From positions 1 to 43,525 of the forward strand of contig NZ_LZLS01000068.1 of assembly GCF_001673365.1 (NCBI RefSeq): a stretch of DNA of 43,525 nucleotides, in the 5' to 3' direction. This DNA comes from Mycobacterium asiaticum. GTDB lineage: Bacteria > Actinomycetota > Actinomycetes > Mycobacteriales > Mycobacteriaceae. Below, piece by piece: positions 1 to 12,100 of the stretch; the stretch's first letter is position 1; the number at the start of each line of letters is the position of its first letter. The notes below the pieces were generated by a model. The model saw nothing but the letters and a program-made list of their open reading frames with translations, was not told the origin of the DNA and did not search any database. A program made the position numbers and the translations under genes.

Positions 1-511
1 CGACGCCACCGTCGCCGCCGTCGCCGCCGTCGCCGTAGAACAGGCCTCCGTTGCCGCCGTCGCCGCCCGCCCCGCCGTTGCCGAACAACAACCCCCCGGC
101 TCCGCCGTCGGCCCCAGTTCCCGCCGCGCCGTTGGCGCCGTTGCCGATCAGCGGACGACCCAACAGCAGCTGGGTCGGCAGGTTGATCAGGTTCAGCAGG
201 TCGGTAAATGGCCCGGGCAACGCCGCCGCCGCGGCAACCTCGGCGCCGGCGTAGGCGGTCGCGCCGGCGGCGAGGGTCTGCACGAATTCGGCGTGCAAGG
301 CGGCGGCTTGCGCGCCGAGCACTTGATATCGCTGCGCGTATCCGCCGAACAAAGCGGCGACGGCCGCGGACACCTCATCGGTGCCGGCGGCCAGAATCTC
401 GATCGTCGGGCCTGCGGCAATTGCGCTGGCCGCGTGCACTGTTGATCCGATGCCCGCCAATTCCGATGTCGCCGCCGTCATTAGCTCCGGCGCTGCATAA
501 ACGAACGACAC
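1..511 (-). CDS. PE_PGRS family protein, 5' part (runs off the left edge)
   Basis: The first 170 codons of a PE_PGRS protein are visible and the gene continues beyond base 1. The start is GTG at 511, preceded by a strong Shine-Dalgarno (GGGGAGGG on the minus strand, plus positions 518-525) six bases upstream. Residues 1-100 form the PE domain: Pro8-Glu9 follow SFVYAA, and the type VII export motif YxxxE is YAGAE at residues 87-91. A GRPLIGNG linker (118-125) leads into Gly-Gly-Asn/Ala/Asp repeats, the PGRS part, from about residue 123. PE proteins are exported by ESX systems (ESX-5 for most PE_PGRS) to the cell surface; the role of this one is unknown. It lies 55 bases downstream of the SDR/phosphocarrier gene in the same direction and may be cotranscribed, although its good ribosome site suggests independent translation. 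Confidence 0.93.
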   Translation of the reverse strand, partial: MSFVYAAPELMTAATSELAGIGSTVHAASAIAAGPTIEILAAGTDEVSAAVAALFGGYAQRYQVLGAQAAALHAEFVQTLAAGATAYAGAEVAAAAALPGPFTDLLNLINLPTQLLLGRPLIGNGANGAAGTGADGGAGGLLFGNGGAGGDGGNGGLFYGDGGDGGDGGV

Positions 512-566
512 TGCACACCCTCCCCGGCTCGCCGGATGTGCAGCAAAGGGTATCCCTACTGAGTGC

Positions 567-3155
567 CTATATCGGGGATTTCGCGGGGTCGAGCACCCGG
601 ATCTCTCCGGTGGCGCCGTCGACCTCAACGAGCGCACCCTGCGGCAGCGAACGCGTGGCGCCCGCAACGTCGACCACGCAAGGGAATCCGAATTCCCGGG
701 CCACCACGGCGGCGTGCGACATCGGGCCGCCGAGTTCGGTGACCACCGCCGCGGCGTAACAGAATGCCGCGGTGTAGCCGACGTCGGTGACCTCGGCAAC
801 CAGAATTTCCCCGGGTAGCAGGTCGTCGATGGTGTCGGGACGCACAATGCGCACCCGGCCCTGCACCCGACCGCCGCAGACCCCCACCCCGCGCAGCGTG
901 TCGCCGCCGGTCAGGACCGGCGCGCTAGACGTGGTCGGTTCCCAGCTCCCGCTGAACACAGTGGGCGGAACGACGGCGATCAGTCGGCGCTGTTCGGCGC
1001 GGCGCTTGGCGATGAGTTCGGAAACGTTGGCGGGCAGCGCGTCCAGTTCGTCGACCAGCAGGTAGAAGACATCGTCGGCCGATCCGAACAGGCCGGACTC
1101 GGTCAGCCGGCGGCCGTACTCGCGTAGCAGTCCGCGCAGCACCCAGATGGCTCGCACCATCCTGTCCCGGCGTACTTCGCGGTCGCGCAGTTGTCGCGCG
1201 GCGAGCAGCGCAACGGGCTTGGCCCGCAATGGAATTCGTGCGTGTTGAGGAGTTGGGGGTGGCGGCGCACCAAGCGCTTTGGTCACCATGCGCACGAGCA
1301 ACTCGGGGTCATCTGCATAGCTGGTGGACAGCATCTCGACCTCGGCCGGGCCGCGGTGCCCCATCAACGCGAGTTCGGCCTGCACCGCGGCGTGGAAGTC
1401 GGGTGCCTCCACGGCCAGCTTGTCCAGCCGCTCGCCGGGCTCGGCCAGCACCCTGAGGACAGTCGGATCGCGGCGGGCGGCGCTCACCAGCCGTTGCACC
1501 GCCTCCACCGATCGCGCACTGACCAGTTCCGGTCCGGCCGCGGGCGCCGTTTCGCGCCCGCACAGTCCGCGCAGCAAGACGTTGAACGCCGCGCACAACA
1601 TGAACGAGCCGGACGCCAGCAGCCAGCCGTGCACCACGTGATCACGGGCCAGCAGGATCAGGCTGAGCAGCCGGCGGTCGTCCAACTGCTGAACATCTTC
1701 GCCGACGAGTTGCTCCAACCGGTCGACGTCGTCCAGATAGTCGCGGGTGTCCAGCGGCGAGCCGGCGCTCAAACCCACTAGGTTGACGCCGAACACACCG
1801 ATATTGCGGATCGTGCGCAGCTGCCGGCGCACCGGGTTGGTTTCCGACGGCGGCCGTTGTTCGCCGAAGATCGGCAACGAGGCCATGCTGGGGCCGAAGA
1901 ATCCGCTGTTGCTCACGATGGTTGCGGGTTTGGCGAACGGCACTGTTTCGGCCATGAAGTGAGCCGACGTGATGGCGCCGTAAAGCCGGTGCGCAAAGAC
2001 CGCGACGGTGCGCATGGCGATCTCCTTTTGGACCACCCCGCCGGGCCGCAGCCGTTCGGCGATGCCCACCCCGCCGGCGCGCAGGCCCCGCACGGTCACC
2101 GACGCCGAGGACGGCGAGAACGGGCCAGGCAGCGCCTCGGACAGGTTGGTCGCCAGGAAGGTCGGGAATCGCGGGTCGATCGGAGTGTCGAACTCTCCGT
2201 TGTCCGACTCCGGGCCGGCCAGTTCGGGCACCACGCCGTCGTCGGCAGGGGTGTCGACCGCGGGCAGGTCCTGAATGGGCGCCAGCCGCCACGGCAGCGA
2301 CAGGACCCGGTTGCCGACCGACACCCGGCCGCGAACGGCAAGGGCAAAGTCTTCGAAACACTCCTCGGCCGTCCAGGCGGGGACGAAACCCCAGTCGTCG
2401 CGGAGTCGGGCGGTATCCATCATCGGGCTGCTGGGCAACGTGGTCCGGCGACCCATCGCCGCCAGTCTGGGGCCCAGCGGCACGATCGGGCGGCGCAGCG
2501 CTCGGGCGAGCTGACGCAGCGTGGGTGCGTGTGGCGCGGCGAGATTTACTACGCCGGTTGCATTCTCGTCGCCGATAGCCTGGATCAACAACCGAAGCAC
2601 ATCGTCAGGGTGGACGACTTGGAGGCGGTCATCAGCCGACTGGACGAACAGCGCGGGGCGTGCAAGTGATGTGCGCAGTCTGTTGTTTACGCCACGGCCC
2701 AGCATGAGCGGGCAGCGGATCGCCACCCACCGCGCGCCGGACTGCGCCAGCATCTCCTCGACACGCGCCTTCTGCCGTCCATTCGCAGTCACCGGACGGA
2801 CTGGGTCGTGCTCGGTTGCCGGACGTACCGTCGTGCCGTAGACCTCGGCAGAAGAAACGAAAACGATTCGCTTGCTGCCTGTTTCGGCCATCGCAGCCAA
2901 AACGTTCGCGGCGCCTTCCACATTGACCTGGTCGCCCGATGACGCCCAGGCGCAGTGAGCAACAACGTCCGCTCCGACGACGGCACCTCGCACCGCGGCC
3001 GCATCACGGATGTCGGCAGCAATGAATTCCGCTGAACCCGACCAACTTTCGGGCCGTTGACGGGCAATACCGGTGACCTCGTGACCCTGGCTGAGCAGCC
3101 GGGTGACCAGGCCGCGGCCGAGCACACCGCTGGCTCCGGTGACGGTGATTCTCAC
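567..3155 (-). CDS. SDR/epimerase fused to a PEP-synthase/rifampin-phosphotransferase-like C-terminal half (Rv2047c type)
   Basis: This 862-residue protein joins two enzyme types. Residues 1 to about 290 are an extended SDR (NAD-dependent epimerase) with the nucleotide loop GASGVLGRG near the start. The C-terminal half resembles the substrate and phosphocarrier parts of PEP synthase or rifampin phosphotransferase: a GHRGPAEVE segment near residue 600, and a swivelling His domain near residue 813 ([13 protein letters not shown]), where the His would carry phosphate. I see no ATP-grasp domain, so it is unclear what phosphorylates the His. The start is GTG at 3155, overlapping the pks12 stop by four bases (GTGA), so it is translationally coupled to pks12 and may act in the same mycoketide-lipid pathway (inference). 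Size matches the M. tuberculosis protein (about 854 residues). The biochemical function is unknown. Confidence 0.9.
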   Translation of the reverse strand: MRITVTGASGVLGRGLVTRLLSQGHEVTGIARQRPESWSGSAEFIAADIRDAAAVRGAVVGADVVAHCAWASSGDQVNVEGAANVLAAMAETGSKRIVFVSSAEVYGTTVRPATEHDPVRPVTANGRQKARVEEMLAQSGARWVAIRCPLMLGRGVNNRLRTSLARPALFVQSADDRLQVVHPDDVLRLLIQAIGDENATGVVNLAAPHAPTLRQLARALRRPIVPLGPRLAAMGRRTTLPSSPMMDTARLRDDWGFVPAWTAEECFEDFALAVRGRVSVGNRVLSLPWRLAPIQDLPAVDTPADDGVVPELAGPESDNGEFDTPIDPRFPTFLATNLSEALPGPFSPSSASVTVRGLRAGGVGIAERLRPGGVVQKEIAMRTVAVFAHRLYGAITSAHFMAETVPFAKPATIVSNSGFFGPSMASLPIFGEQRPPSETNPVRRQLRTIRNIGVFGVNLVGLSAGSPLDTRDYLDDVDRLEQLVGEDVQQLDDRRLLSLILLARDHVVHGWLLASGSFMLCAAFNVLLRGLCGRETAPAAGPELVSARSVEAVQRLVSAARRDPTVLRVLAEPGERLDKLAVEAPDFHAAVQAELALMGHRGPAEVEMLSTSYADDPELLVRMVTKALGAPPPPTPQHARIPLRAKPVALLAARQLRDREVRRDRMVRAIWVLRGLLREYGRRLTESGLFGSADDVFYLLVDELDALPANVSELIAKRRAEQRRLIAVVPPTVFSGSWEPTTSSAPVLTGGDTLRGVGVCGGRVQGRVRIVRPDTIDDLLPGEILVAEVTDVGYTAAFCYAAAVVTELGGPMSHAAVVAREFGFPCVVDVAGATRSLPQGALVEVDGATGEIRVLDPAKSPI

Positions 3156-6100
3156 TCGTCGTCATCCATGAACGCCGCGCTGAGCAGGTCATCGAGATCC
3201 ATGTCCGCGATGTCCTTCTTGGTGGACTCCGCGTGCAGCGAGGCGTCGCTGGCCTGCCCGTTGCTCTTGGGTGCACCGAGGTCTTCGTTGGCAAGGGCAA
3301 GCAGCAGGTCCAGCACTCCGGCCTGGCGTAGACGCTTGACCGGGATGGATGCCACGACCCGGCGCAACTCCTCTTCTCCGGGCGCTGCCTGCTGCTCCTC
3401 CTTGCGTTCGCCGCCCACCAACTCCTGGTGGAAGTAGCCGGCCAGCGCCGCCGAGTTCGGGTAGTCGAAGATGAGCGTCGGCGAAAGCGGCAGCCCGGTG
3501 GCGGCTTTGAGCCGATTGCGCATCTCGACCGCGGTCAGCGAGTCGAAACCCAACTCCTGGAAGGCCCGGTCGGGGTGGATGGCCTCGGGCGTGGTGTTGC
3601 CCAGCACGGTGGCGATGTGCGAGCGGACCAGATCCAACAGCATGGTGCGCTGCTCGTCCTCGGACAGGCCGTCGAGGCGTTGCAGCAGCGCCGACTTGGA
3701 TTTCGCGGCGGCCAGCGAGTCGTCGACCTGACGGCGGGCCGGTGCGTTGATCAGGTCGACGAACATCGGCGGCAGTGTTCCGGCATCGAACTTGGCGCGC
3801 AAGGCAACCAAATCGATGTGGGCGGGCAACATGAACGGCTCGTCGACAATCAGTGCGGTATCGAGCAATTCGAGCGCCTCCTGCGACGACATCGCCACGA
3901 TCCCGTCTCGCGCGAACCGGGCCAGATCGGCACTGGCCAACCCCTCGGTCATGTCGCTGGCCTGGTCCCACAGACCCCAGCCCAGCGAAGTGGCCGGCAG
4001 GCCGTGCGCGCGCCGGTGCGCGGCCAGGCCGTCCAGGAACGAGTTGCCAGCCGCATAGTTGGCCTGGCCCGAGGCGCCCGCAAGCCCGGCGATCGACGAA
4101 AACAGGACGAACGCAGACACATTCAGCTCACGCGTCAATTCGTGTAAGTTCCAGGCCGCATCAACCTTGGCGCGCATTGCCGCGTCGACGCGGTCGGGAG
4201 TCAACGACGTCACCACCGCGTCATCCAGCGTCCCCGCGGCGTGGATCACGGCTGACAGCGGATGCTGGACCGGGATATCGCCGATCACCTTGGCGAGCGC
4301 GGCGCGGTCCGCGGCGTCGCAGGCCACCACCCGCACCTGCGCACCCGCCTCGGTCAACTCCGCGATCAATTCCCGAGCGCCCGGGGCGTCAGGACCGCGA
4401 CGGCTCAGCAAAAGCAGCTGACGCGCCTGATGCCGGGTAACGAGGTGACGGGCCAGTGCCGAGCCCGCCATGCCGGTGCCACCGGTGATCAGCACGGTAC
4501 CGCCGCTGACTGCGTCCAGTCCGCCCTTCATGGTCATGACGACCTTGCCGACATGGCGCGCCTGGCCCAGGTAGCGCAGTGCCGCGGGGGCACGGCGTAC
4601 GTCAAACGTGGTGGCCGGCAAGGGTTGCAGCCGGCCGGCATCGAACAGTCCCGCCAGTTCGGTGAGCATCCGCTGAATGTGGTCCGGTCCGGCTTCGAAC
4701 AGGTCGAAGGCGCGATAGCGCACACCCGAGTGATCGTGGGCGACCGTATCGGCATCGCGGATGTCGGTCTTGCCCATCTCCAGGAACACCCCGCCGGGTG
4801 CCACCAAACGCAGTGAAGCGTCGACGAACTCCCCTGCCAGGGAGTCGAGCACGACGTCCATCCCAGCCACGCCGTCCCGGGCGGCCACGGCGCGGAATTT
4901 GTCCTCGAACTCGAGGCTGCGCGAGTCACCGATGTGTTCGTCGTCAAAGCCCATGGCGCGCAGGGTTGCCCATTTGGCCTTGCTCGCGGTCGCGAAAACC
5001 TCGACACCCCAGTGCCGGGCCAGTTGCACGGCCGCCATGCCCACACCACCGGCGGCCGCATGTACGAGCAGACGCTGTCCGGGTTGCACGTCGGCCAGCA
5101 CCCGCAGCGCGTAATAGGCGGTCGCGAAAACGACCGGGGCGGTAGCCGCTTCGATGTCGGACCAGCCCGTCGGAATCTTGATCAGCAACCGCTCATCGGT
5201 AACGGCGACGGCGCCGGTGCCCTCCGGGAACAAACCGGTTACCCGATCACCGACCGCGAAACAACCTGCATCGGAGGCTGTTTCGATAACGATGCCGGAT
5301 GCCTCGACACCCATCGCCGCATCCTCGTCGGGGTAGAGCCCCAGCGCGATCATCACGTCACGGAAGTTGGCGGCCATGGCGGTGGTCGCGATGCGCACCT
5401 GACGCGGCGCTAGCGGAAGATCCGCATCCGCAATGGGTTCCATGCGCAGGTTCTCGAACGTGCCGGCGGTGCTCACAGCCAACCGCCACGGGCCGTCGGT
5501 CGGAGGCACCAGCAGGTTCCGGACCGCACGGCTGCCGTGCACCCGCGCGATATGCGTCGTCCCGTTGCGTAACAGAACCTGCGGCTCACCGACCGCCAAC
5601 ACGGCCGCAACGTCCTCGTCGGTGACGGGAACATCGCTGTCCACCAATACGATTCGGCCAGGGTGCTCGGTCTGCGCCGAGCGAACCAGGCCCCACACCG
5701 CGGCGCCGGCCAAGTCCGTGACATCCTCACCGGCCGCCGCTACCGCGCCGCGGGTCGCCACCACCAGCACTCCGGCGTCATGGTCGTTCAGCCAGGCCTG
5801 GACCGCACCGAGTGCCCGATGGGTCACCGGGTAGACGCCGGCCAGGGTATCGCCGGCAACGGGCTCGGATTCGAAGATTTGGTACGGCGGAGTGCTCGCA
5901 TTCGACGCCACCGGCGCCGGGGACCAAATCACCTCGAAGAGCCGGTCTGCACCCGAACCCGCCAGCGCAGCCTTGAGTTGCTGCTCGGTCACCGGCCGGG
6001 CCACCATCGACGCCACCGAGAGCACCGGCAGCCCAAGCGCGTCGGACAATTCCACCGACACCGACGAAGGTCCGGTCGGCACAATGCGGGCCCGCACCGC

Positions 6101-9100
6101 CGAAGCGCCCGCCGCGTGTAGCGACACCCCCTGCCAAGCGAAGGGCACCAACACTCCCTCGGCGCGATCCAGCTCGGTGCCGTCGCCGCCGACGATGAGC
6201 GCGTGCAACGCTGCATCCAGTACCACCGGGTGCACGCCGAAACCGTTGGGCGACAATCCCGGTACCGCCGGCAGTGCCACCTCCGCGAACAGTTCGTCGC
6301 CGCGGCGCCACATCGCGGTCAGGCCCTGGAACGCCGGTCCGTACCCGTAGCCGCGCTCGGCCAACCGCTCGTAGGTTCCGGCCACGTCGACTTGGCTCGC
6401 TCCCACCGGTGGCCACACCGACAGATCCGTACCGGGCTGTGTCCCCGCACTCACGCTTCCCTCGGCGTGCAGCAGCCACCCGCTCTCGCCCCGTGAAAAC
6501 ACCGACACGGCACGGGAACCGGACTCGTCGGCGGCATCGACGACCACCTGCACCGCAACCGAACCCGATTCCGGCAGGACCAGCGGCGCCGCCAGCGTGA
6601 GTTCGTCGACGACCGAGCAGCCGACCTCGTCGCCGGCGCGGATGGCGAGTTCCACAAAGCCTGCGCCCGGGAAGATTACGACGCCGCCGACGGCGTGGTC
6701 TTTGAGCCAACCGTGCGTCGCGGCCGAGAGTCGACCGGTCAGCACCACACCACCTGAGGATGGCAGGTCGACGACCGCACCCAACAGCGCGTGTTCGCTG
6801 GCCGCCAAGCCCAGACCGGCCGCGTCGACGGCCGCAGCCTCGTTGGACAGCCAGAACCTGCGCCTCTCAAAGGCATACGTCGGGAGCTCGACGAAGTTCG
6901 CCTGACCCACCATGGCCTGCCAGTCCACCGCCGCGCCCGCAACGAACGCCTGGGCAACCGCATTGGTCAGCGTCGTCGCCTCGGGCCGATCCTTGCGCAG
7001 CGCTGAGGCAGTGGTTACCTCGAATTCGGGCAGCGATTCTTCGATGGCGGCCGCCAGACCGCCGCTGGGGCCGACTTCGAAGAAGCGTGTGGCGCCGGCG
7101 GATTGGACGAAGCGGATGCTGTCGGCGAAGCGGACGGCTTCCCGGACGTGACGCTTCCAGTACGCCGCCGACCCGAAGTCGTCAGCGGCGAGCTCACCGG
7201 TCAGGTTCGAGATCACCGGAATGGTTGGCTGTCCAATCGGCAGTCCGGCTGCGACCCCGCCGAATTCGTCGATCATCGGATCCATCAGTGCCGAGTGGAA
7301 TGCATGCGAAACGGCAAGCTGGTGGGTACGCCGACCCTCGGCGCGCAGCCGCTCGGCCACCGCCAACACCGCGTCCTCAGCACCCGAAATGACCACGGAG
7401 GCCGGACCGTTGACGGCGGCGATGTCTACCTCAGGGTCCAGCAGTGGGCCCAGTTCTTCCTCGGTGGCCTGCACCGCCACCATCGCCCCCCCGGGCGCCA
7501 GCCGCTGCATGAACCGTCCCCGGGCGGCCACCAGGACAGCGGCATTCTCCAGCGACAGCACACCGGCGACATGCGCGGCGGACAGCTCACCGACGGAATG
7601 TCCCATCACGAAATCAGGTCGCACACCCCAGGATTCCAGGAGCCGGAACAACGCGACCTCGACGGCGAACAACGCCGGCTGGGCGAACTCCGTACTGTTG
7701 AGCAGGGTTTCGTCGTGCCCCCACATCACCTCCCGCAACGGCCGCAGCAGGTGCCGGTCCAGTTCGCCGACCACGGTGTTGAAGGCCTCGGCGAACACCG
7801 GGTAGGTGGCGTGCAAGCCCATTCCCATGCCCAGCAATTGGGCGCCTTGGCCAGGAAAGACGAAGACGGTCTTGCCGCCGGGCTGGGCGACACCGCGAAT
7901 GACGCTGCCCATATCGCCGGCCAATTCGGTTAACCCCGACAACAACTCGGCCCGGTCGGCCCCGATGACGACTGCACGATGCTCGAAGGCCGTCCGACCG
8001 GCTAGCGACCAGCCGATGTCGGCAACGTCGAGTTCCGCACGGGCACCGACATATTCGGCCAGTCGGGTCGCCTGGGCCCGCAACGCCGGCGCCGACTTGG
8101 CAGAGACGACCCACGGCAGCACGGCCGGTTTGGGCCCGACGCTCTCGGCCCGCGGCGCAGGCGATACCGGGGGAACCGATTCGATGATCACATGCGCGTT
8201 GGTGCCACTGATCCCGAACGACGACACACCCGCGCGACGGGCTCGGCCTTGTGCCGGCCACGGTTTGGCTTCGCTGAGCAACGCCACCGATCCGGTGGAC
8301 CAGTCCACGTGCGGGCTCGGCTGGTCGACGTGCAGCGTGGCCGGCAACAGCTCGTGGCGCATCGCCTGGACCACCTTGATCACGCCTGCGACACCGGCCG
8401 CGGCCTGCGTGTGACCCATGTTCGACTTGATCGACCCCAACCACAACGGTTCGGTGCGCCCCTGACCGTAAGTCGCCAACAACGCTTGAGCCTCAATCGG
8501 ATCACCCAGCGTGGTCCCGGTGCCGTGGCCTTCGACGGCATCCACCTCGCCCGGTGACAAGTCGGCGTTTGCCAACGCGCTGCGCACCACCCGCTGCTGG
8601 GAGGGACCGTTGGGGGCAGTCAAACCGTTGGATGCACCGTCCTGGTTGATAGCCGAGCCGCGCACTACCGCCAACACCGGATGTCCCAACCGTTGCGCGT
8701 CCGAAAGCCGTTCCACGACCAGCATTCCGCCGCCCTCGGAGAACCCGGTGCCGTCGGCGGCCCCGGCGAACGCCTTGCAACGACCATCCGCTGACAGCCC
8801 GCGCATCCGACTGAATTCGACGAAGATGTCGGGTGTTGCGTTGACGGTCACGCCGCCGGCCAGCGCCAGGTCGCACTCCCCCGACCGCAGTGATTGCACG
8901 GCCATGTGCAGCGCCACCAAGGACGACGAGCACGCGGTATCCACCGACACCGCGGGCCCTTCCAAACCGAGGACATACGCCACGCGGCCCGAGGTCACGC
9001 TGCAGGACTGGCCGGTCAACCGGAAGCCCTCGACGGCATCGGTGGCAGAGAATCCGTAGCCCTGGGTCATCACGCCCGCAAACACACCGGTCGCGCTGCC

Positions 9101-12100
9101 GCGCAGCGTGCTGGGCTCAATCCCCGCCCGCTCCAAGGCTTCCCACGACAATTCGAGGTACATGCGCTGCTGGGGGTCCATTGCCAGCGCTTCGCTGGGT
9201 GCAATTCCGAAGAACGCCGGGTCGAAATCGGCAACCCCGTCCACGAAGCCGCCAGTGCGCGTGTAGCACGTGCCGGCGACATCGGGGTCCCGGTTGTACA
9301 GCCCGGCCAGGTCCCAGCCGCGGTCGGTCGGAAAATCCGACAGCACGTCGCGGCCCTGGATCAGCATGTCCCACAGGTCTTCGGGGGAATTCACGCCGCC
9401 CGGGTAGCGGCACGACATGCCCACGATCGCGATCTGGTCGTCGCCAGTTGCGCGGGCGGCGGGTGCGTGCTTGATTTCCTGCGGTAGCCCTGCCAGCTCG
9501 GTGCGCATGTAGGACGCCAGGCCGTTGGGCGTCGGGTAGTCGAAGATCAGGGTCGGCGAAAGCGAAAGCCCTGTGGCCGATTTGAGCCGGTTGCGCATTT
9601 CGACGGCGGTCAGCGAGTCGAAGCCCAACTCCTGGAACGCTTTGTCGGCATCGATGGCCTCCGGCGCGACGTTGCCCAGGACGGTGGCAATATGCGACCG
9701 CACCAGGTTCAGCAGGATGGCCTGCTGCTCGGCTTCGGGCAACCCGTGCAATCGTTGCGCGAGAACAGATTTCGACTTTGCCGCGGCCAGCGAATCGTCA
9801 ACTTGTCGCCGCGTCGGCGCGTTTACCAGATCACGGAACATCGGCGGCACCGCCACCGCGTGTGCCCGCAACGCAGACAGGTCGATGCGGGCTGGTGCGA
9901 GGAACGGCTCATCGACGATCAGCGCGGTGTCGAACAACTCCAGCGCCTCGGCCGACGACAGCGCCAGCACTCCTTCGCGGCCCAGGCGGGCGCGGTCGGC
10001 ATCGTCGAGCCCGCCGGTCATGGCGCTGGCCTGCTCCCACAACCCCCAAGCCAGTGACATCGCCGGCAGGCCGTGCGCCCTGCGGTGTGCGGCCAGTCCA
10101 TCCAAGAAACCGTTGGCCGCTGCGTAATTGGCCTGTCCCGACGAGCCCACCAACCCGGCCATCGACGAAAACATAACGAAGACAGACACATCCAGATCGC
10201 TGGTCAGCTCGTGCAGATTCCAGGCCGCATCCACTTTGGCCCGCAACACCGCGTCGACCCGGTCGGGCGTCAGCGACGTCACCACGGCGTCGTCGAGCAC
10301 GCCGGCGGCATGGATCACCGCCGAAAGCGGTCGCTGCACACCGATGTCGGCGATCACCTTGGCCAGTGCCGGCCGGTCGGACGCGTCGCACGCCACCGCC
10401 TGCACCTGCGCACCGGCGGCTTCCAGTTCGGCCACCAATTCGGCGGCTTCCGGCGCGTCCGGTCCCCGCCGGCTGAGCAGCAACAGATTACGCACCCCGT
10501 GCCGGGTCACGACGTGCCGTGCCAGCGTCGAACCGGCCATGCCGGTGCCGCCGGTGATCAATACCGTCCCCTGTGCCCAGGCATCCGGCAAAGTCATGAC
10601 TACCTTGCCGATGTGGCGGGCCTGGCTGAGGTACCGCAACGCCGCGGGTGCCCGCCGAATGTCGAATGTCGTCACCGGCAACGGCCGCAACACACCGGCG
10701 TCGAACAATTCGGCGAGGTCGAGCATGTACTGGTGCATCCGCGGGCGGCCTGGTTCGAACAAGTCGAAGGCCCGGTAACGCACCCCCGGGTATTCCTGGG
10801 CGATCACGCCGGGGTCGCGGATGTCGGTCTTGCCCATCTCCAAGAAGACGCCGCCGGGTTTGACCAACCGCAATGAGGCATCGACGAATTCGCCGGCCAG
10901 CGAGTCCAATACGATGTCCATTCCGACCGTTCCGCTGCGGGCGGTCACCGTCGCGAACTTCTCCTCGAAGTCCAGACTGCGCGAATCGGAGATGTGGTCG
11001 TCGTCAAAGCCCATGGCCCGCAAGGTGTCCCATTTGCCCTTGCTGGCCGTGCCGAATACCTCGAGACCCAGGTGCCGAGCCAACTGGGTGGCCGCCATGC
11101 CTACTCCGCCAGCGGCGGCATGGATCAACACCCGCTGCCCGGGCTTGGCGGCGGCCAGGTCGATGAACGCGAACCATGCGGTGGTGAAGACGGCCGAAAT
11201 GGCGGCCGCTTCGGGGTACGACCAGTGCGAGGGCATCGGCAGTAACAGCCGGATATCGCCGGGGACAACCGTGCCGCTGGTGTCCGGGAAGAACCCGTAA
11301 ACCGAGTCGCCGACCGCGAATTCGGTGACGCCCGGCCCGACTTCGGTGACCACGCCGGCTCCCTCGCCGCCGAGCAGGGCTTCGTGGGTGAACATACCCA
11401 GCGTGATCATGATGTCGCGGAAGTTGGCTGCGATGGCCCGCAGCGCGACCCGGACATGGCCGGGCTGCAAAGGTGCGTCCCCGTTGGGAACCGGTTCGAG
11501 ACGCAGGTTTTCGAAGGTGCCGGCGCTGCTGAGCCCCAGCCGCCACGGTCCCTGAGCGGGCGGTTCCAGAATCCCGTCGACGGCTCGACTGCCGCGGACC
11601 CTGCCCACATAGGCTTGTCCGCCACGCAGCACGACTTGCGGCTCACCGACCGCGAGGGCTGCCGCCGCTGCCGTATTGTCAACGGGCACATCGGAATCGA
11701 CCAATAGCAGTCGGCCGGGATGCTCGGTTTGGGCGGATCGCACCAGACCCCAGACGGCCGCCCCCGCCAAGTCGGTGACGTCTTCTCCCGGCACGGCCAT
11801 GGCGCCCCGGGTGGCCACCACCAGTACGCCCGCTTCATGTTCGGTCAACCAGGCCTGTACGGCGGCCAGCGCCTGATGGGTGCGCTCGTAGCTGCCCGTC
11901 ACCGGATCATCGTCAGTTACAACGGTTTCGAATATCTCGAACGCGGGCTGCCCAAGCCCGCTGGCCTCGGCGCGGGCTGCCGTGGCCGGCACCCAGGCCA
12001 GCTCGAACAACCGGTCGGGGCCCGCGCCGGAGACGGCGGCCCGCAGTCGCTGTTCATTCACCGGGCGCGCCACCATCGCAGCGACCGACAGCACCGGCAG

